Positions 22,744 to 34,520 of a stretch of DNA of 64,000 bases are shown here, piece after piece. The stretch is from Tipula vernalis (Eukaryota; Arthropoda; Insecta; Diptera; Tipulidae): contig OY282560.1 of assembly GCA_958295665.1 (NCBI GenBank), positions 25,379,653 to 25,443,652 on the forward strand. Direction: 5' to 3'. The first letter of the stretch is position 1, and each line of letters opens with the position of its first letter. The notes below the pieces were generated by a model that ran no database searches, was not told the origin of the DNA, and saw only the letters and a list, made by a program, of their open reading frames with translations. The position numbers and the translations under genes were made by a program.

Positions 22744-24780
22744 ATGATCAGCCAGAAATCAGGAGTATGGAAAATATACTAAAAAGAAAAGGAAAATACG
22801 GCCAAATGCACAATTTGCAATTCAGTTTTAAAATGTGCAGATGCGAAATCATCTTCGATTGAAACATAATGTCGATATTTAAAAAAATGAAGAACCTCTA
22901 GAGAAAAGAGCAAAAACAACTCTAAACACGTATATTAAAAGGAAATCTATTGGAGAATTATTGGCCAAATACGCGGCGTATGACGGGTTTTCGATTCATG
23001 CTATGACACATTCAAGTGCTATAAAAGAATTTATAACAAAACGGGGCTACGAAATGCCAAGAAGCGAGAAAACAGTAAAAAAATTAATTGTGGATTTTGC
23101 TAATGAGAAAAAATTAGAATTTCAAAATAAGTTTATAAAAATAGCTTCTCAATAACAATAGATGAATGGATTAGCAGTAATGCCAAAAGATATTTAAATG
23201 TAACATTACATTCTCAAGAGGACAATTATAAGTTAGGCTTTATTGCCACACAACGTTCATGTGATGCGTACCAGGTTCAGTCATTAGTTGAACAAAAATT
23301 GGAGGAGTACGGTATTAAATTTCGACATATTTTGGCATCAACATAAGATGGAGCCAGCGTTATGAAGAAATACGCTCAATTAAATGAAATAGAAAATCAA
23401 TTTTGCCTAAACCATGCAATTCATTTGGCTGTTGTAGACACTTTTTACAACAAAAAAACTGTATTCAATGAAGTTTCGAATTCTGAAAATACTGACGAGG
23501 AAGCCGAAAATGCTTTTACTGGCGACCATAATTTAAATATAGATGGTGCTATTAATAATATTGGGTACAATTTAGAAGACGCAAACATTAATGAAATACT
23601 GCAAAGCTTTCGAAAGATTGTTAGATTTTTCAGAAAATCGCCAGTCAGAAACAACATATTACAGCGATATGTTGAAGAGAAAGAATGTAAAAAACTTAAA
23701 CTTATATTGGACTGCAAAACACGAGGAACTCGCTTATACCTATATGATGGAGAGACTAGTGCAACTTAAAGTTTGCATTAAAAGCTCATTGAAAGAAATG
23801 GGGCATACTGATTTATACAACGAAAACCATTTTAATGTTTTGGCAAATGTAATTGCAATATTATAGCCGACAGAATTAGCAGTAAAAGAACTAGGCAAAA
23901 AGACTTCAACCTTACTTGCTGCGGAAGGAGTACTCACATTTGTATTTACTCAAATGAAACAAAATACTACTGCTTTGGGCAAAAAAATTTATAATTCCTT
24001 GAAAATAAAAATTTCTGAAAGGCGAAATAAAGAATTAATATTTATTTTATTTATTTATTTATTTGTCTATTTACATAAATTTCATTGAGGGACCAACCCC
24101 ATACTTACACAATTTATTTTAAGCAGGAGCTCATTCATAATAGATTGTGTAAGGATATGGTGGTTTCACATGTTAAAAATAAAAATATAAAAAATAAGTC
24201 TGCAGCTTCATCGTTCATGGTCAGGTTCTGGACAAGCTGGACCATCCGACTAAATCGATGTAGTGATAATAACATTGTATAACTTTTTACAAAATGGAAC
24301 TTTTCCACAAACAGATTTATTGGAACTTCCATATTCGCTTAAAAGCCGACTTTGTCCTTTTCAACGACGTTGGCTGCTAGATTATTCGGCGATCCATCAG
24401 TTGGTAAATTAATTGATGAAGAAGATATTGAAGAAGATGAAGTCGAACCAATAGCGTCCGGATCCTCATCTTTAATAAAAAAATTACAGTATTCAATTTC
24501 TGCAGTCTTGCAGGGTTCAAAGGAGTGTGCCGACGGTAGCAATTTCGAGTCATCCCTCCAAAAAGAGTTGAAAATGTTTAGGGTTACTAAGGAAAAATCA
24601 ATAAAGGTCACCAATTTGTTTAATGCTCTGGCATCAATTCAACCCATGTCAACAGACACTGAGAGAGTCTTTTCGATCGCCGGTAATTTCTGTACCTCAT
24701 TACGTTCATCTATGAAATTTGACCTGTTGGACGCATTAATTTTACTAAAATACTATTTTATTAAAAAACAAGATTTATAA
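22744..24780 (+). pseudogene. hAT transposase, inactivated
   Basis: From an ATG at 22744 the frame encodes a BED zinc finger: CTICNSVLKC, then HLRLKHN in a shifted frame. The hAT N-terminal helix region follows (LLAKYAAYDGFSIHAMTHSS), then an RNase H-like core with ITIDEWISSNAKRYLNVT, a stop-interrupted DGASVM, CLNHAIHLAVVD and the DCKTR segment. The C-terminus is the hAT dimerisation domain: IQPMSTDTERVFSIAGN, then LLDALILLKYYF, ending at TAA 24778-24780. At least five frame changes or stops are seen (near 22780, 22850, 23150, 23345, 23740). A TTTA-repeat stretch with filler around 24035-24330 interrupts the protein and may be a small insertion. This copy cannot transpose itself. Confidence 0.88.
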
Positions 24781-24942
24781 GACTTGTTTCGCTCCGATAT
24801 AGTTAAAAAATCCGTTTTTTTTTTTGGTTATTTAAAGTTGATGAAAAACCGACCAAACCCGGTTAACCGGTTTTTCAATTCACAAAAAACCCGAAACCCG
24901 GGTTTTGAAATTTTCCGGGTATTAACATGCCCTAGATGTAAC

Positions 24943-27564
24943 GTTATGTTTCTCGTAATTTTAAAATGATTAGTATTGGAGCCCCAAAATTCCCTTGTCT
25001 GATCGTAACCAAAATAGGATGTAAACATCCCCACATAATATACGTAAAGTTACAGAACACACAGCCATCTAGATACAGACACATACACACATACGTACTT
25101 ACAAACATTGTCAATTTGGACTCTTCTCTATATACATGATTCCAGACTACCACTTGGGCGCTCGTGGTAAGCATAAATTGTTTTTTTACTGGACATTTAA
25201 CAACTGGAATATGATGCACGTATTCCGTGTGGCTTTTCTAGTTTCTTTCCTATTTTGCAATATTTCACCGTTGTAATCTATAAAAGCTAATAGCTAGTTC
25301 ATTAAACAGCCAAAAAGTGTTGGTCACAAGGGACCAAAATAATTTGCCACTTTTCACTAACCTGTGATCTCTGTAGGAGGTGTAAGCAAATTGTTTTTTT
25401 TAAGACTATGCCAAAATCTGAGAGCGAACTAGGTACTCGTACATAAAGTATTATTTTCTACAATGAATTCTCAACCATTGCTTGTTTTTATAACTTGCTC
25501 GAAATTGTAAAACCTCATTTTTTCGATTGAGTTTCATTATAAAACAACGTAAACGTTTAGTAACTTTCTAATATTAAAAACGAACCATATTATCTCCAAT
25601 TGAATAAATTTTAATTTTGTTACATTTATCGAGTTGTAACAACTACCATAGAGTATGTAAACTACTTTACAAATTTATTAGTTTTTTTTTTTTGCAACAC
25701 TATAATCGGATTTTTTACTTTCTAAAAACTTTTTAATTGAACATTGCTATTGTTACAAAATGAAAAACAATTACGTAGAAGCTTTCCTTTTTTTTTTTTT
25801 TTTGTTGTAAACATAAAAGATCCTTTTTCAATTTTGTCTTGCCCAAAACTTTTCTAATAGTTTTTCATAGTTGTTTAAGAACGGATATACAATTTTTATC
25901 CCTAAAACTGTTCTTTTTTTTGATATGTAAATTTTATAAATTAAAAAGCGAGTCAAAAAGTTGTGCTTTTTTTGTTGTACGTGTAGTGTGGGTTTATATA
26001 ACTTAGTTTTATCAGCCAAAAAAAAAAAAATTTCGAGTATTATTTAAACGGCAACAGCAACGGAAAAAGAAATCATTTTTTTTCAGTTTTTAAGCGGAAT
26101 CATTCAAAATGATTTACTACATATCCGCAGTTAGTTGTGTATGAAATCAAGATAAATGAGATGCGTGTTTTGTATTTGGGTATATCCTATATGTAAGTTT
26201 ATATATCAAATAGATACAACATAGACCAAATATATTTTATAGATAAACCGGAACAAATAGTTTTTCATTTCACCCAATTTTTTTTTTTGGGACATCGTAA
26301 ACAAAACAATTCATCAAAATTTTATTTTTCGAGAATTTCACGGGTATAGGCATTTTTACTACTTCACTGTATATGGTAAAACAGTAAATTTGTCCGCCTG
26401 TATGTATGTGCCTTAGAACAATATAATACTGTATCTACATCGAATTTATATAGAAAAATTGGTTTCCTCGCTACTTTTGTTGCTGTTATGTATTCTAAAA
26501 TCACTGACATTGATAAATGAAGTTGACAGATAACAAACGACAGTCAATTTTCTTGTCGAAAATTGTATGCATATCAAATTGCTATATATATACGAAGAAC
26601 TCTATGATACACCGTTCCATTTTCATGAAATAAAAATACTGAGAAGTCTTAAGGACGCGAGTGGTGTAGAAGGAAAATCTACTTTTTTTGACTTTCGTGA
26701 TACGATTTAAACTAAAATTTATATGCAAATATGCTAGCTTCTAAATTGTAATTTATTGATGTTTCTCGAAAGAACGAGTATTAGTTTTAGGTTTATTGGT
26801 GAAAATTGTAAAAGAGGGAAATTCTCATTTTTGATTATCTCATCATATTACATATAGAAGTTCATTTTTGCCACAGCCGGTTGGTAATCCAAAAAATAAG
26901 CTTAATATTTAAATGAAAAAGTCAATAAATGATTCTATTTTGGGTTTGGATGATCAAGCATTAACATTATTAACATTAAACGATAAGACGCGCTCAATAG
27001 AAACGCATAATGGCAGAGAATAAACGACTAAATAAACGAATTTAGCTTATTTTCGTGTATTTTAATATTCGAGTAATTTCATCGGGGGGTATAGTGAATA
27101 TCCTTATTTTAAATCAATAGATCGTGTGATTAGTATTTTTTTCCGCAGTTTTGCTGGTGAAATTAGATTACTGGAATGCAAAAATTTTAACACCGTAGTG
27201 CCCTAACACAAATAAGACAGTCGTAATATGCTTGCATGTTGCTTTATAACTGCGACTGAAATAGATCCACTAAAATTTTATTTTTTTGTCTCAGTATTGT
27301 TGTTTGTGAACAAAGCAGATTACCCAAATTGATTTAGGGCCATATTAGAGGCATTTCCTGATGCTCGTGATCAATATTTATATGTGAAGCGACCACAATA
27401 TTTGATCCAACATTAATTTTGGATCACAAATGGTGATCTAAAAGTTAGTTCAGCTATTAAAATGTTGGTGAACAATATTGTTGTGTGCTTGCGTAGTAGT
27501 GAAATGAACAATAAAATTAAATACCTGTTCACACGAGTATTGTATTCATCATAATCTTTTCTCA
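24943..27564. other. AT-rich spacer, no gene recognised
   Basis: Homopolymer T and A runs (25683-25694, 25789-25803, 26280-26290) and stray open frames without motifs are all I see over 2.6 kb. It is one of the longest stretches free of recognisable transposon protein. Confidence 0.45.
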
Positions 27565-27665
27565 TTGGTAGAGGAAAGATACAACAAAGAATATGATGAA
27601 TTCAATGCGCTTATGAACAGACAGATTCAAATTGAAACGAAACAGAAAATTGACGTATGGTGTTT
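27565..27665 (+). other. Coding-like stretch interrupted by the foldback element
   Basis: The frame contains ERYNKEYDEFNALMNRQIQI followed by ETKQKIDVW, an acidic and polar sequence unlike nearby noise, and starts on TTG rather than ATG. It runs straight into the GTATGGTGTTT target duplication of the foldback element. Beyond the element, the same frame continues past the second duplication copy for roughly 25 codons before a stop near 29380. I do not recognise it. It may be a fragment of a host or transposon gene that served as the insertion target. Confidence 0.3.
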
Positions 27666-29311
27666 TTACCCTGTTAAAGTTAGCCGAAAGTTTCCAGCCG
27701 AAAGTGAAAAGTTGATAATGCAGATAATGTTATTGACATCCCAGACGAAAATAAATCAGCCTCTAGAGTGTTATGTCTGGAAATAGATTGCATTGATGTG
27801 ACTTATCAATAGCTAGCGCAGGAAAAAATTCAGTTCAAGTTTCCCGTGGAAAATCTCAGAAAATTCGATTTTCCAAAAATTATTAGAATTTCTATAAAAT
27901 CAGCCTCTAGAGTGTTATGTCTGGAGGTGGATTGCATTGATGTGACTTATCAATAGCTATTGAAGGAAAAAAAATCAGTTCAGGTTTCCCGTGGGAAATC
28001 TCGGAAAATTCGATTTTCCAAAAATTATTAATAAAATTTGTATAAAATCAGCCTCTAGAGTGTTATGTCTGAAGATGGATTGCGTTGATGTGATTTGTCA
28101 ATAGCTATCGCAGGAAAAAATTCAGTTCAAGTTTCCCGTGGAGAATCTTGGAAAATTCGATTTTCCAAAAATTATTAAAAAAATTTGCATAACATCAGCT
28201 TCTAGAGTGTTAATGTCTGGAGATCGCAGGAAAAAAATTCAGTTCAATTTTTCAATGGGAAATATCGGAAAATTCGATTTTCCAAAATGTAAAATCCCGA
28301 AATTTCCCACGAACAACTTGAACTGAATTTTTTTCCTGCGATATCTATTGACAAATCACATCAACGCAATCCATCTCCAGGCATAACACTCTAGAGGCTG
28401 ATTTTATACAAATTTTTTCAATAATTTTTGGGAAATCGAATTTTCCAAGATTTCCCACATGAAACTTTAACTGAACTTTTTTCCTGCGATAGCTATTGAC
28501 TAATCACATCAATGCAATCTATCTCCAGACATAACACTATAGAGGCGGATTTTATAGAAATTTTTTTAATAATTTTTGGAAAATCGAATTTTCCAAGATT
28601 TCCCACGGGAAACCTGAACTGAATTTTTTTCCTGCGATAGCTATTACTAATCACATCAATGCAATCCATCTCCGGACATAACACTCTAGAGGCTGGTTTT
28701 ATACAAATTTTCTAATGATTTTTGGAAAATCGAATTTTCCGCGAATTTCTACGGGAAACTTGAACAGAATTTTGTCATTCGATAGCTATTGTTTGGAAAA
28801 TCGAATTTTCCGCGAATTTCTACGGGAAACTTGAACAGAATTTTGTCATTCGATAGCTATTTACAAATTACATAAAACGATTCAACTTCAGTAGAGGCTG
28901 ATTTTATTCTAATTTCGTGGATTCTTCTGATTTTTACATATTTTCTACGAATAGGTTAAGAAAAGTTTTACATAAAATTTTTTATTTAAATCTATGTATC
29001 CTATTTACTCTCGGCTGATAACTACTAATGTTTTTATTTTCGGCTGGAATGTTAATATCATAATCTGCATTATCGACTTTTTACCAACGACTGGAAACTT
29101 TCGGCTGGGATTAGACAATCTGCATTACCATTTTTTTTACTTTCGACTGGACTAACATAATCTGCATTATCGACTTTTTTACCAACGACTGGAAACTTTC
29201 GGCTGGGCTTAGACAATCTGCCTTACCATTTTTTTTACTTTTGACTGGACTAACATAATCTGCATTATCGACTTTTCACTTTCCACTGGCAACTTTCGGC
29301 TAACTTTAACA
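27666..29311. mobile_element. Foldback (FB-like) element with 11 bp target duplication
   Basis: The 1,646 bp element is a giant inverted repeat. The outer arms begin CTGTTAAAGTTAGCCGAAAG (27671) and end with its inverse CTTTCGGCTAACTTTAACA (29293-29311). Inside each arm are tandem units of about 145 bp, direct on the left half and inverted on the right half, meeting near 28290-28310. GTATGGTGTTT flanks both sides exactly (27655-27665, 29312-29322). Arms built from tandem repeats and a duplication of about 9-11 bp are the hallmarks of Drosophila FB-type elements. No coding region is present, so it would need a transposase in trans. Confidence 0.85.
27757..28900. repeat. ~145 bp tandem units in mirror-image arrays
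   Basis: Direct units start with CAGCCTCTAGAGTGTTATGT at about 27757, 27901, 28049 and, variant, 28196. Inverted units contain the inverse CTCTAGAGGCTG near 28390, 28543 and 28689, and a decayed one near 28893. Each unit also carries a near-palindrome GGAAAATTCGATTTTCC. At 28722-28862 a segment of about 70 bp (TTTGGAAAATCG through GATAGCTATT) is repeated exactly twice in tandem. Confidence 0.85.
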
Positions 29312-29750
29312 GTATGGTGTTTGTTTTACGAATTCTGGCGTCGTTTCATGAGATATGATCTGATCTGGATCAGATCAAACATTAATTAATGCGGCTATTT
29401 ATTTATTTATTTACAAAAATCTATTCTACAGTTTAAAAAAACAACTTAATGAATAGTAACTACATAGTATATTATAAAATCAAAAATCAAAAATTGCAAC
29501 TACGAATTTCGTACCGAAAGCATTTTATCGATTTTTCAAAATGAAACAAATGATAATAATCATTGAAAATTCTGGCCATAGAGGCCGTCGGTTCGTTATA
29601 GCCATAATTAGTTCTATGAGATTCGATAAATAGAAATTCCCTTTGCCGCAAACTTCTACCCGGCACATAAATGTTCCAGGCAGAAATAAGATTAGGGCAT
29701 CTTATACGACCGTTCAGAGAATCCCCGAAAAACATTGCTGACGCAATTTT

Positions 29751-31493
29751 TCAACGCTTCGCTAAAGTATCAATTCGAAGGCTTTGACACCGATTTTCAT
29801 ACCCTGGAAGATTACGCACTTGCTGCCACATAGGCTGATTACGATCTGAAAGATAACCAAGCTTTCTATAAATGTAAATGGTAAAACGTTTCTGAATTGA
29901 TTCCAATCTTTTAATCTGTACTTCATGGTGAGGATACCAAACAACCGCCGCATATTCCAGGTGAGATCTAACTAGAGAAGTATATAAACTAACACATGAA
30001 AAAATATCAAAAAACTCTTTTGTCATTCTAAAAATAAAACCCAACATAGAATTGGCTTTTAATATTATTTTGTCTAGATGTAAAGCAAAAGTTAATTTTT
30101 GATCAAAGACTACACCTAAGTCAACAATCGAAGTTATTCTACAAAGTTCATTACCCTCCAACTGATAATTGAAAACAATCGGATTGGATGTTCTATAGAA
30201 CGACATGATGTTGCATTTATTAATATTGATCAACAATTTATTCGTAGAGCACCAACGAGATAATGAATTAATTTCTGATTGAAATACTTTTGCGTCATTT
30301 AAAGATTGAATATGTTTAAAAACCTTCAAATCGTCTGCAAATAATAAGCAGTTACAAAATTTAAAAATATTCGGAATGTCATTCACAAATAAAAGAAAAA
30401 TTATTGGGCCAAAAAGTGATCCCTGCGGAACCCCAGAATGGCAATATATATAATCCGATTTGACTTGATTCAATAAAACATATTGTCTTCTTCCCACCAG
30501 ATAAGAACCAATCCATTTTAAAAAATTAGGGGCGACACCAATTTCTGAGAGCTTTTTTATAATGATTGTATGGTCAATTGAATCAAAGGCTTTAGCAAAA
30601 TCAAAGTAAATCGCATCAACCTGGGCGGCTTATGACTCAAGTGATTCAATTGCGAATTTAGTAAATTGTAAAAGATTGGTAGTCGTAGATTTTCCACTGG
30701 TGAAACCGTGCTGAAAATCCGAGATAATTTCTTTTGTATGAAATGACAGATGTTTTGTCACAATTAACTCGAAAAGTTTTGGGATCGATGAAAGAATTGA
30801 GATTCCACGATAATTGGATACATCAGAGCGGTCCCCCTTTTTGTAAATTGGAACAATATGTGACACTTTCCAAGCGGTTGGAAAATAGTCGTTAACTAAC
30901 GATTGGTTAAAAATAAAACATAACGGAGTTGCAATATATGATGCAAAACATTTAAGTATTGACGAGGGAATACCGTCAGGCCCACATCCATCATTAAAAT
31001 CCAAAAGGGAATTACATATGTCATCTTCAGTTATAGATAAATAAGGAATATTAAATTGACAATTACTGACAATAGGGTCATCAACAATAAGCCTACTATT
31101 ATCTTTATAAACCGATTGAAAGAAGCTTGCAAAATCTGTACATGTTTCTGATACAGTGCAGAGCTGAACTCCATCATAATTCATAATCGACGGAAAGCCC
31201 GTTGTTTTGCGCTTATCATTAACAAACTTCCAAAATGATTTGGGGTTTTGTTTGATATTAGCTTCGATCGTTTTTATGTATTGTAGATATTTAGTATGAA
31301 ATTCGGATTTAAATTGATCCCGAAGATTGACAAAAATAGATTTGTTAGAGTCACAATCATTGGTTCGAAGTCTGTAAAAGGCTTTATTCTTACGGTTACG
31401 CAGATTAATCAAATCCGAATCAAACCATGGAGGGTAACTGTAGTTACGTTTCCTTTTCAAAGGTACGAAACGGTCAAAGGCTAGAAACAGCAA
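29751..31493 (-). pseudogene. LINE reverse transcriptase with one stop codon
   Basis: Two open stretches lie in one frame: 31493-30630 and 30497-29751. They are separated by an in-frame stop at 30630 (SLES, stop, AAQVDAIYFDFAKAFDSIDH) and continue through it. Motifs in order: NKAFYRLR and FWKFVNDKRKTTGFPSI (linker), VSHIVPIYKKGDRSDVSNYR, FQHGFTSGKSTTTNLL, then IYFDFAKAFDSIDH with the first catalytic Asp, HSGVPQGSLFGPIIF, and the active site LLFADDLKVF. A C-terminal region ends near YENRCQSLR. It would copy element RNA onto nicked target DNA. Only the one stop interrupts the RT core, so it is less decayed than its endonuclease. Confidence 0.85.
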
Positions 31494-31513
31494 ATCATTA
31501 AAACTTTTTACAT

Positions 31514-32090
31514 TTACATCAATATCATTGTTAAGAAATAACTAATTCCAGCATATGCATCGGAGAAACTCAGACATACCGTGGGAATCGCATGCTTTAA
31601 AATCATAGAACGAATCATCCACAGAAAATTCACGACATTTAGCATTACCGTTATCAACATGAAATTCAATTTTGAGAGAATTATGATCTTTATCATTGTT
31701 CTTAAAAGATGTCAAAGATTCGTTATACAATCTATGTGATTTAAATAAATATCGATAGAAGATCTAGGCGATATATATAGAACTATAAAATAAAATGTTT
31801 TTTTACAAATAAAAACTTTAACACATAAAAATTCAATTGTTTCACAGCCCGGTACAATGATACGCTCACAATGAAGTGATGAATGAACAGCCAAGAGGAC
31901 ACCACCTCTCGTTTGTTTCGAGCTATTCAAAGGTGATCTGCCACATCTAAAAACAACAAAATCATTTGGAAAGAATTCAGCGTTGTAAATTCCACAATGA
32001 AATCCAGTTTCCACAATAGCATATAATTGGAAATGCATCGAATAAAATAAATTGCGGAATTCCATAGACTTCGATGACATTCCCCCAACA
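31514..32090 (-). pseudogene. LINE endonuclease with internal deletion
   Basis: The N-terminal part (32080-31712) has NVGGMSSKSMEF, a catalytic-type Glu in YAIVETGFH and VLYISPRSS. The next recognisable piece, from another frame, is NDKDHNSLKIEF near 31690, corresponding to the terminal S-D-H motif. The central GDFN segment expected between them is missing, implying a deletion of roughly 200-250 bp near 31720-31735. The reading frame upstream of 32090 seems to continue (SQPKNRIAYSINYF) through a frameshift to about 32270. The domain would nick host DNA; this copy cannot. Confidence 0.7.
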
Positions 32091-32285
32091 TTGCGATAAA
32101 ATAATTTATAGAGTATGCAATTCGATTTTTTGGCTGGGATCTGTTATTGACTACATGGAGGTCATTGAAGTAAAGGAAAAAAATTATTGTTCTTATTTTG
32201 TTTATTGTACAACATAAATTCAAATTCGATAGTAATAAGCTTTCATTTAATAATAGTTTATTGCCGGTCACTTTGGCCCCTTACA

Positions 32286-32426
32286 ATTTCAAGTTTACCT
32301 TGAAGTCTACTGTAATTTACATAAATCAATTATTAACAATTTTTTACTTTAATTTGAATTAATTAATTAATTCGTGTAATTATCTCGGAAATATTAACTT
32401 CAAATAAATTAAAAATTACAAATATA
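32286..32426. other. Short AT-rich spacer
   Basis: It lies between the two minus-strand LINE pieces and contains AATTAATTAATTAATTC near 32355-32371. No feature is recognised. Confidence 0.4.
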
Positions 32427-32440
32427 ATTTATTCAAGTTA

Positions 32441-33195
32441 TTATTATTATTATTATTGGGGGGCCATGCGGGCGATCAGCCACTTCGCACTGCGACCTAA
32501 AAGATCTATTGTGCTGGCCCCTGCTTAATTATCCGTCCAGTCAATATTCAGGTTCTTAATTAACCTGACAATACTGCCTCCCGGTACGTGATACATACTA
32601 TCTGGGCTTATTGCTCTCCCTCCTAGATGTTTACTACAGCATGTAGTTCCGCTAGAAAGACGGTAGCATTGGAGCTCAAGGACCTCGAGAGGGTTGTCCC
32701 ACTCCCGTATATTCCTACTCCTGCCCCGTATTCCGTTTGATTTTACTCTTATGAGTTGCTGGGAATTGCAAATCACCTGTAGGTCACCCAGCATTACTAC
32801 AGGAAGGCTAAATAAAACTGGAGGGTGCCTGGTATCCAGAGTCCGCATATTTTGGGCTGATTAACCTATCAGCCATTCATCTTTCGGCATATGCTGTTCC
32901 ACCTTAGATTAGGGTTTTTTGTCAAGGTTTTCTCCTTTAGCGCCGTACTTTAGCCTGTGCCAAATGGCCTAAAATGTGCCAAGTGGCCTTAGTTACCAGT
33001 GGTTGCCACGAGGAGGCAGTACGTACACTTGCGAATTGTGAACAGGTTACCCCTTACACAATTGTACCCATCACGCAGCTGCCTAATGACAAGACTAGAA
33101 CAGCTCACGTGATGCGCACCCTACTGGAAGGTTACGGAGCTGGTAGATTAATCTACTCAACTATGATCCCCCCCTCCAATAGACGCCAAACCACC
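32441..33195 (-). mobile_element. 5'-truncated LINE fragment with 14 bp target duplication
   Basis: ATTTATTCAAGTTA flanks both sides exactly (32427-32440 and 33196-33209). Read on the minus strand, the 755 bp insert ends in an AAT/TAA repeat tail (plus-strand TTATTATTATTATTATTATT at 32438-32457), so it was retroposed in minus orientation. The insert is clearly GC-richer than its surroundings. The minus-strand end GCCAGCACAATAGATCTTTT and GGTCGCAGTGCGAAGTGGC resembles 3' UTRs of LOA-type LINEs that end in TAA repeats; this is from memory of the style, not a search. Open frames inside (32848-32525 minus, 32974-33210 plus) match nothing I recognise. Confidence 0.8.
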
Positions 33196-33289
33196 ATTTA
33201 TTCAAGTTAATACATAATATATAAACACAATTATATGATAAAACTTACCAATATTTTCTTTATTTTCCATGACCAATTTGGAATTATGA

Positions 33290-34510
33290 AGGCTAAATTA
33301 AACGCTAAAGCGCCAACACTGTTTGGCGAGTGACAGTACCTCACAAAACTCAAAAAATAGATGATGATGATAATTTCCTATCAAATGTAGCAGAGTGTTC
33401 CTTCTACTCGTAACCAAACGGAAGATCACATTAACTATCCAGTAGAAGTGAGAGATCTGGTTAGAGAAAAACGGGAAGTGCGAAAAATCTGGCAGAGGAA
33501 CCGAGTACTGCAAAGCAAAACACGGCTTAATTATTTAAGGAACAAATTGAAAATACTTATCTTAAATCTAGCTGGCCTTTCTGGCAACAAGGAAATAATT
33601 ATTCCCTTTGGAAAGCAACTAAAGGTCTTAAAAGGTCTAAAGTATAAATAGCTCCTGTCAAAAATGACGATGGAACTTGGTCTAGAAATACCAAAGAAAA
33701 GACTGCATTGTTTGCTGCTTACCTTGAAGGTACATCTTAACCTGTTCCAAGGTAAACAGCTGAATAAAAGATGATTCCAGTAAATAAAGTGAATAACCAA
33801 AACATAGGACCTGTAATACTACAAAAACTAAAAGGTGAAATTAACAACAACTTAAGCTGAAACAAATCCCCTGGTTATAACCTAATCACTGGACTTTAAA
33901 ACACTACCAGAGAAAGGATTACGAAAACTACTGCAAGTAATCAACGGAGCGTTTAGACTAAAATACGGTCCAAAACATTGCAACAAGCCGACAAACAAGA
34001 AAACATCTTACAAACCAACCGATTTCCCCCTCCTATTTCCTTTTAATAGAAGTAAGAAAACTTATTCCTCCTCGCCTCATGATCAAGTGTCTTCTTGGAG
34101 GAATCTCAAGCCTTCGACAAGAAGCAGTTTTACCTGATTTTAGAGTTATATCTAGCTGATCGACAATTTCGTGTAAAACATGAAGAGGAATAGTTTCACA
34201 AGGAAGTGTTCTGGGCCCAATAATCTACGTACCTGATACGCGTGACGTACCAAGCACAGAAGTAACAAGTATTGCAACATTTGCGGATGATACTGCAATC
34301 TTGGCAATTCGAGACAATATAGAGGAGTCAACCACTAAATTACAAAATACCGCTAATTCATTGAGTAATTGGACGAAGAAATAGCGCTTTCAACTAAAAT
34401 TGTTAATTGGTTACCTGTTCGACTGAATTCACAACCAATTCCACATGCAAACACGGCAAAATAATTAGGAATAATCCTTGATGTTAAACTCAAATGGAAA
34501 GAACATGTTA
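33290..34510 (+). pseudogene. jockey-clade reverse transcriptase, N-terminal and core part
   Basis: A patchwork of frames reads INYPVEVRDLVREKREVRKI (about 33430), SLWKATKGLKR and NDDGTWSRNTKEKTALFAAY, then EINNNL and SPGYNLITG, LPEKGLRKLLQVINGAFRLK, FRVKH, GSVLGP and TFADDTAILAIRDN with the active-site ADD at about 34285. NSLSNWTKK follows, then IILDVKLKWKEHV. These follow jockey ORF2 order. The palm segment with the first catalytic Asp is largely gone (34050-34130 is scrambled). Frequent stops make this an old copy. Endonuclease sequence is not seen upstream, so the element was 5' truncated or lost it. Confidence 0.78.
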
Positions 34511-34520
34511 AAAAAAAAAA

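Larger units (their letters stand above)
21804..24934 (+). mobile_element. hAT-superfamily DNA transposon with perfect 8 bp target duplication
   Basis: The left end TAGGGCTTGTAAACCGG is inverted at the right end, which read inward is TAGGGCATGTTAATACCCGG. GATGTAAC flanks both sides exactly (21796-21803 and 24935-24942), the 8 bp duplication typical of hAT insertion. Subterminal GGTTAACCGG and AAACCCGG motifs crowd both ends (21815-21885 and 24855-24920). The interior carries a plus-strand transposase with BED finger and dimerisation domain, decayed by several frameshifts. The perfect duplication beside a decayed coding region suggests mobilisation in trans, or slow loss of the flanks. Confidence 0.93.
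29398..32285 (-). mobile_element. Non-LTR retrotransposon, CR1/jockey-group, degraded
   Basis: Read on the minus strand, the element has an endonuclease region (32090-31514), a reverse transcriptase (31493-29751) and a 3' UTR ending in an AAAT repeat tail (plus strand TATTTATTTATTTATTTAC at 29396-29414). The 5' limit is uncertain, somewhere near 32285. No target duplication was found. Its tail lands about 75 bp from the foldback element, so both hit one small neighbourhood. Confidence 0.8.

Noticed and set aside
32974..33210. 78-codon plus-strand frame with protein-like composition
   Set aside because: It lies within a minus-oriented retroposed fragment and has no known motif; kept only as a note because GC-rich inserts give chance frames.
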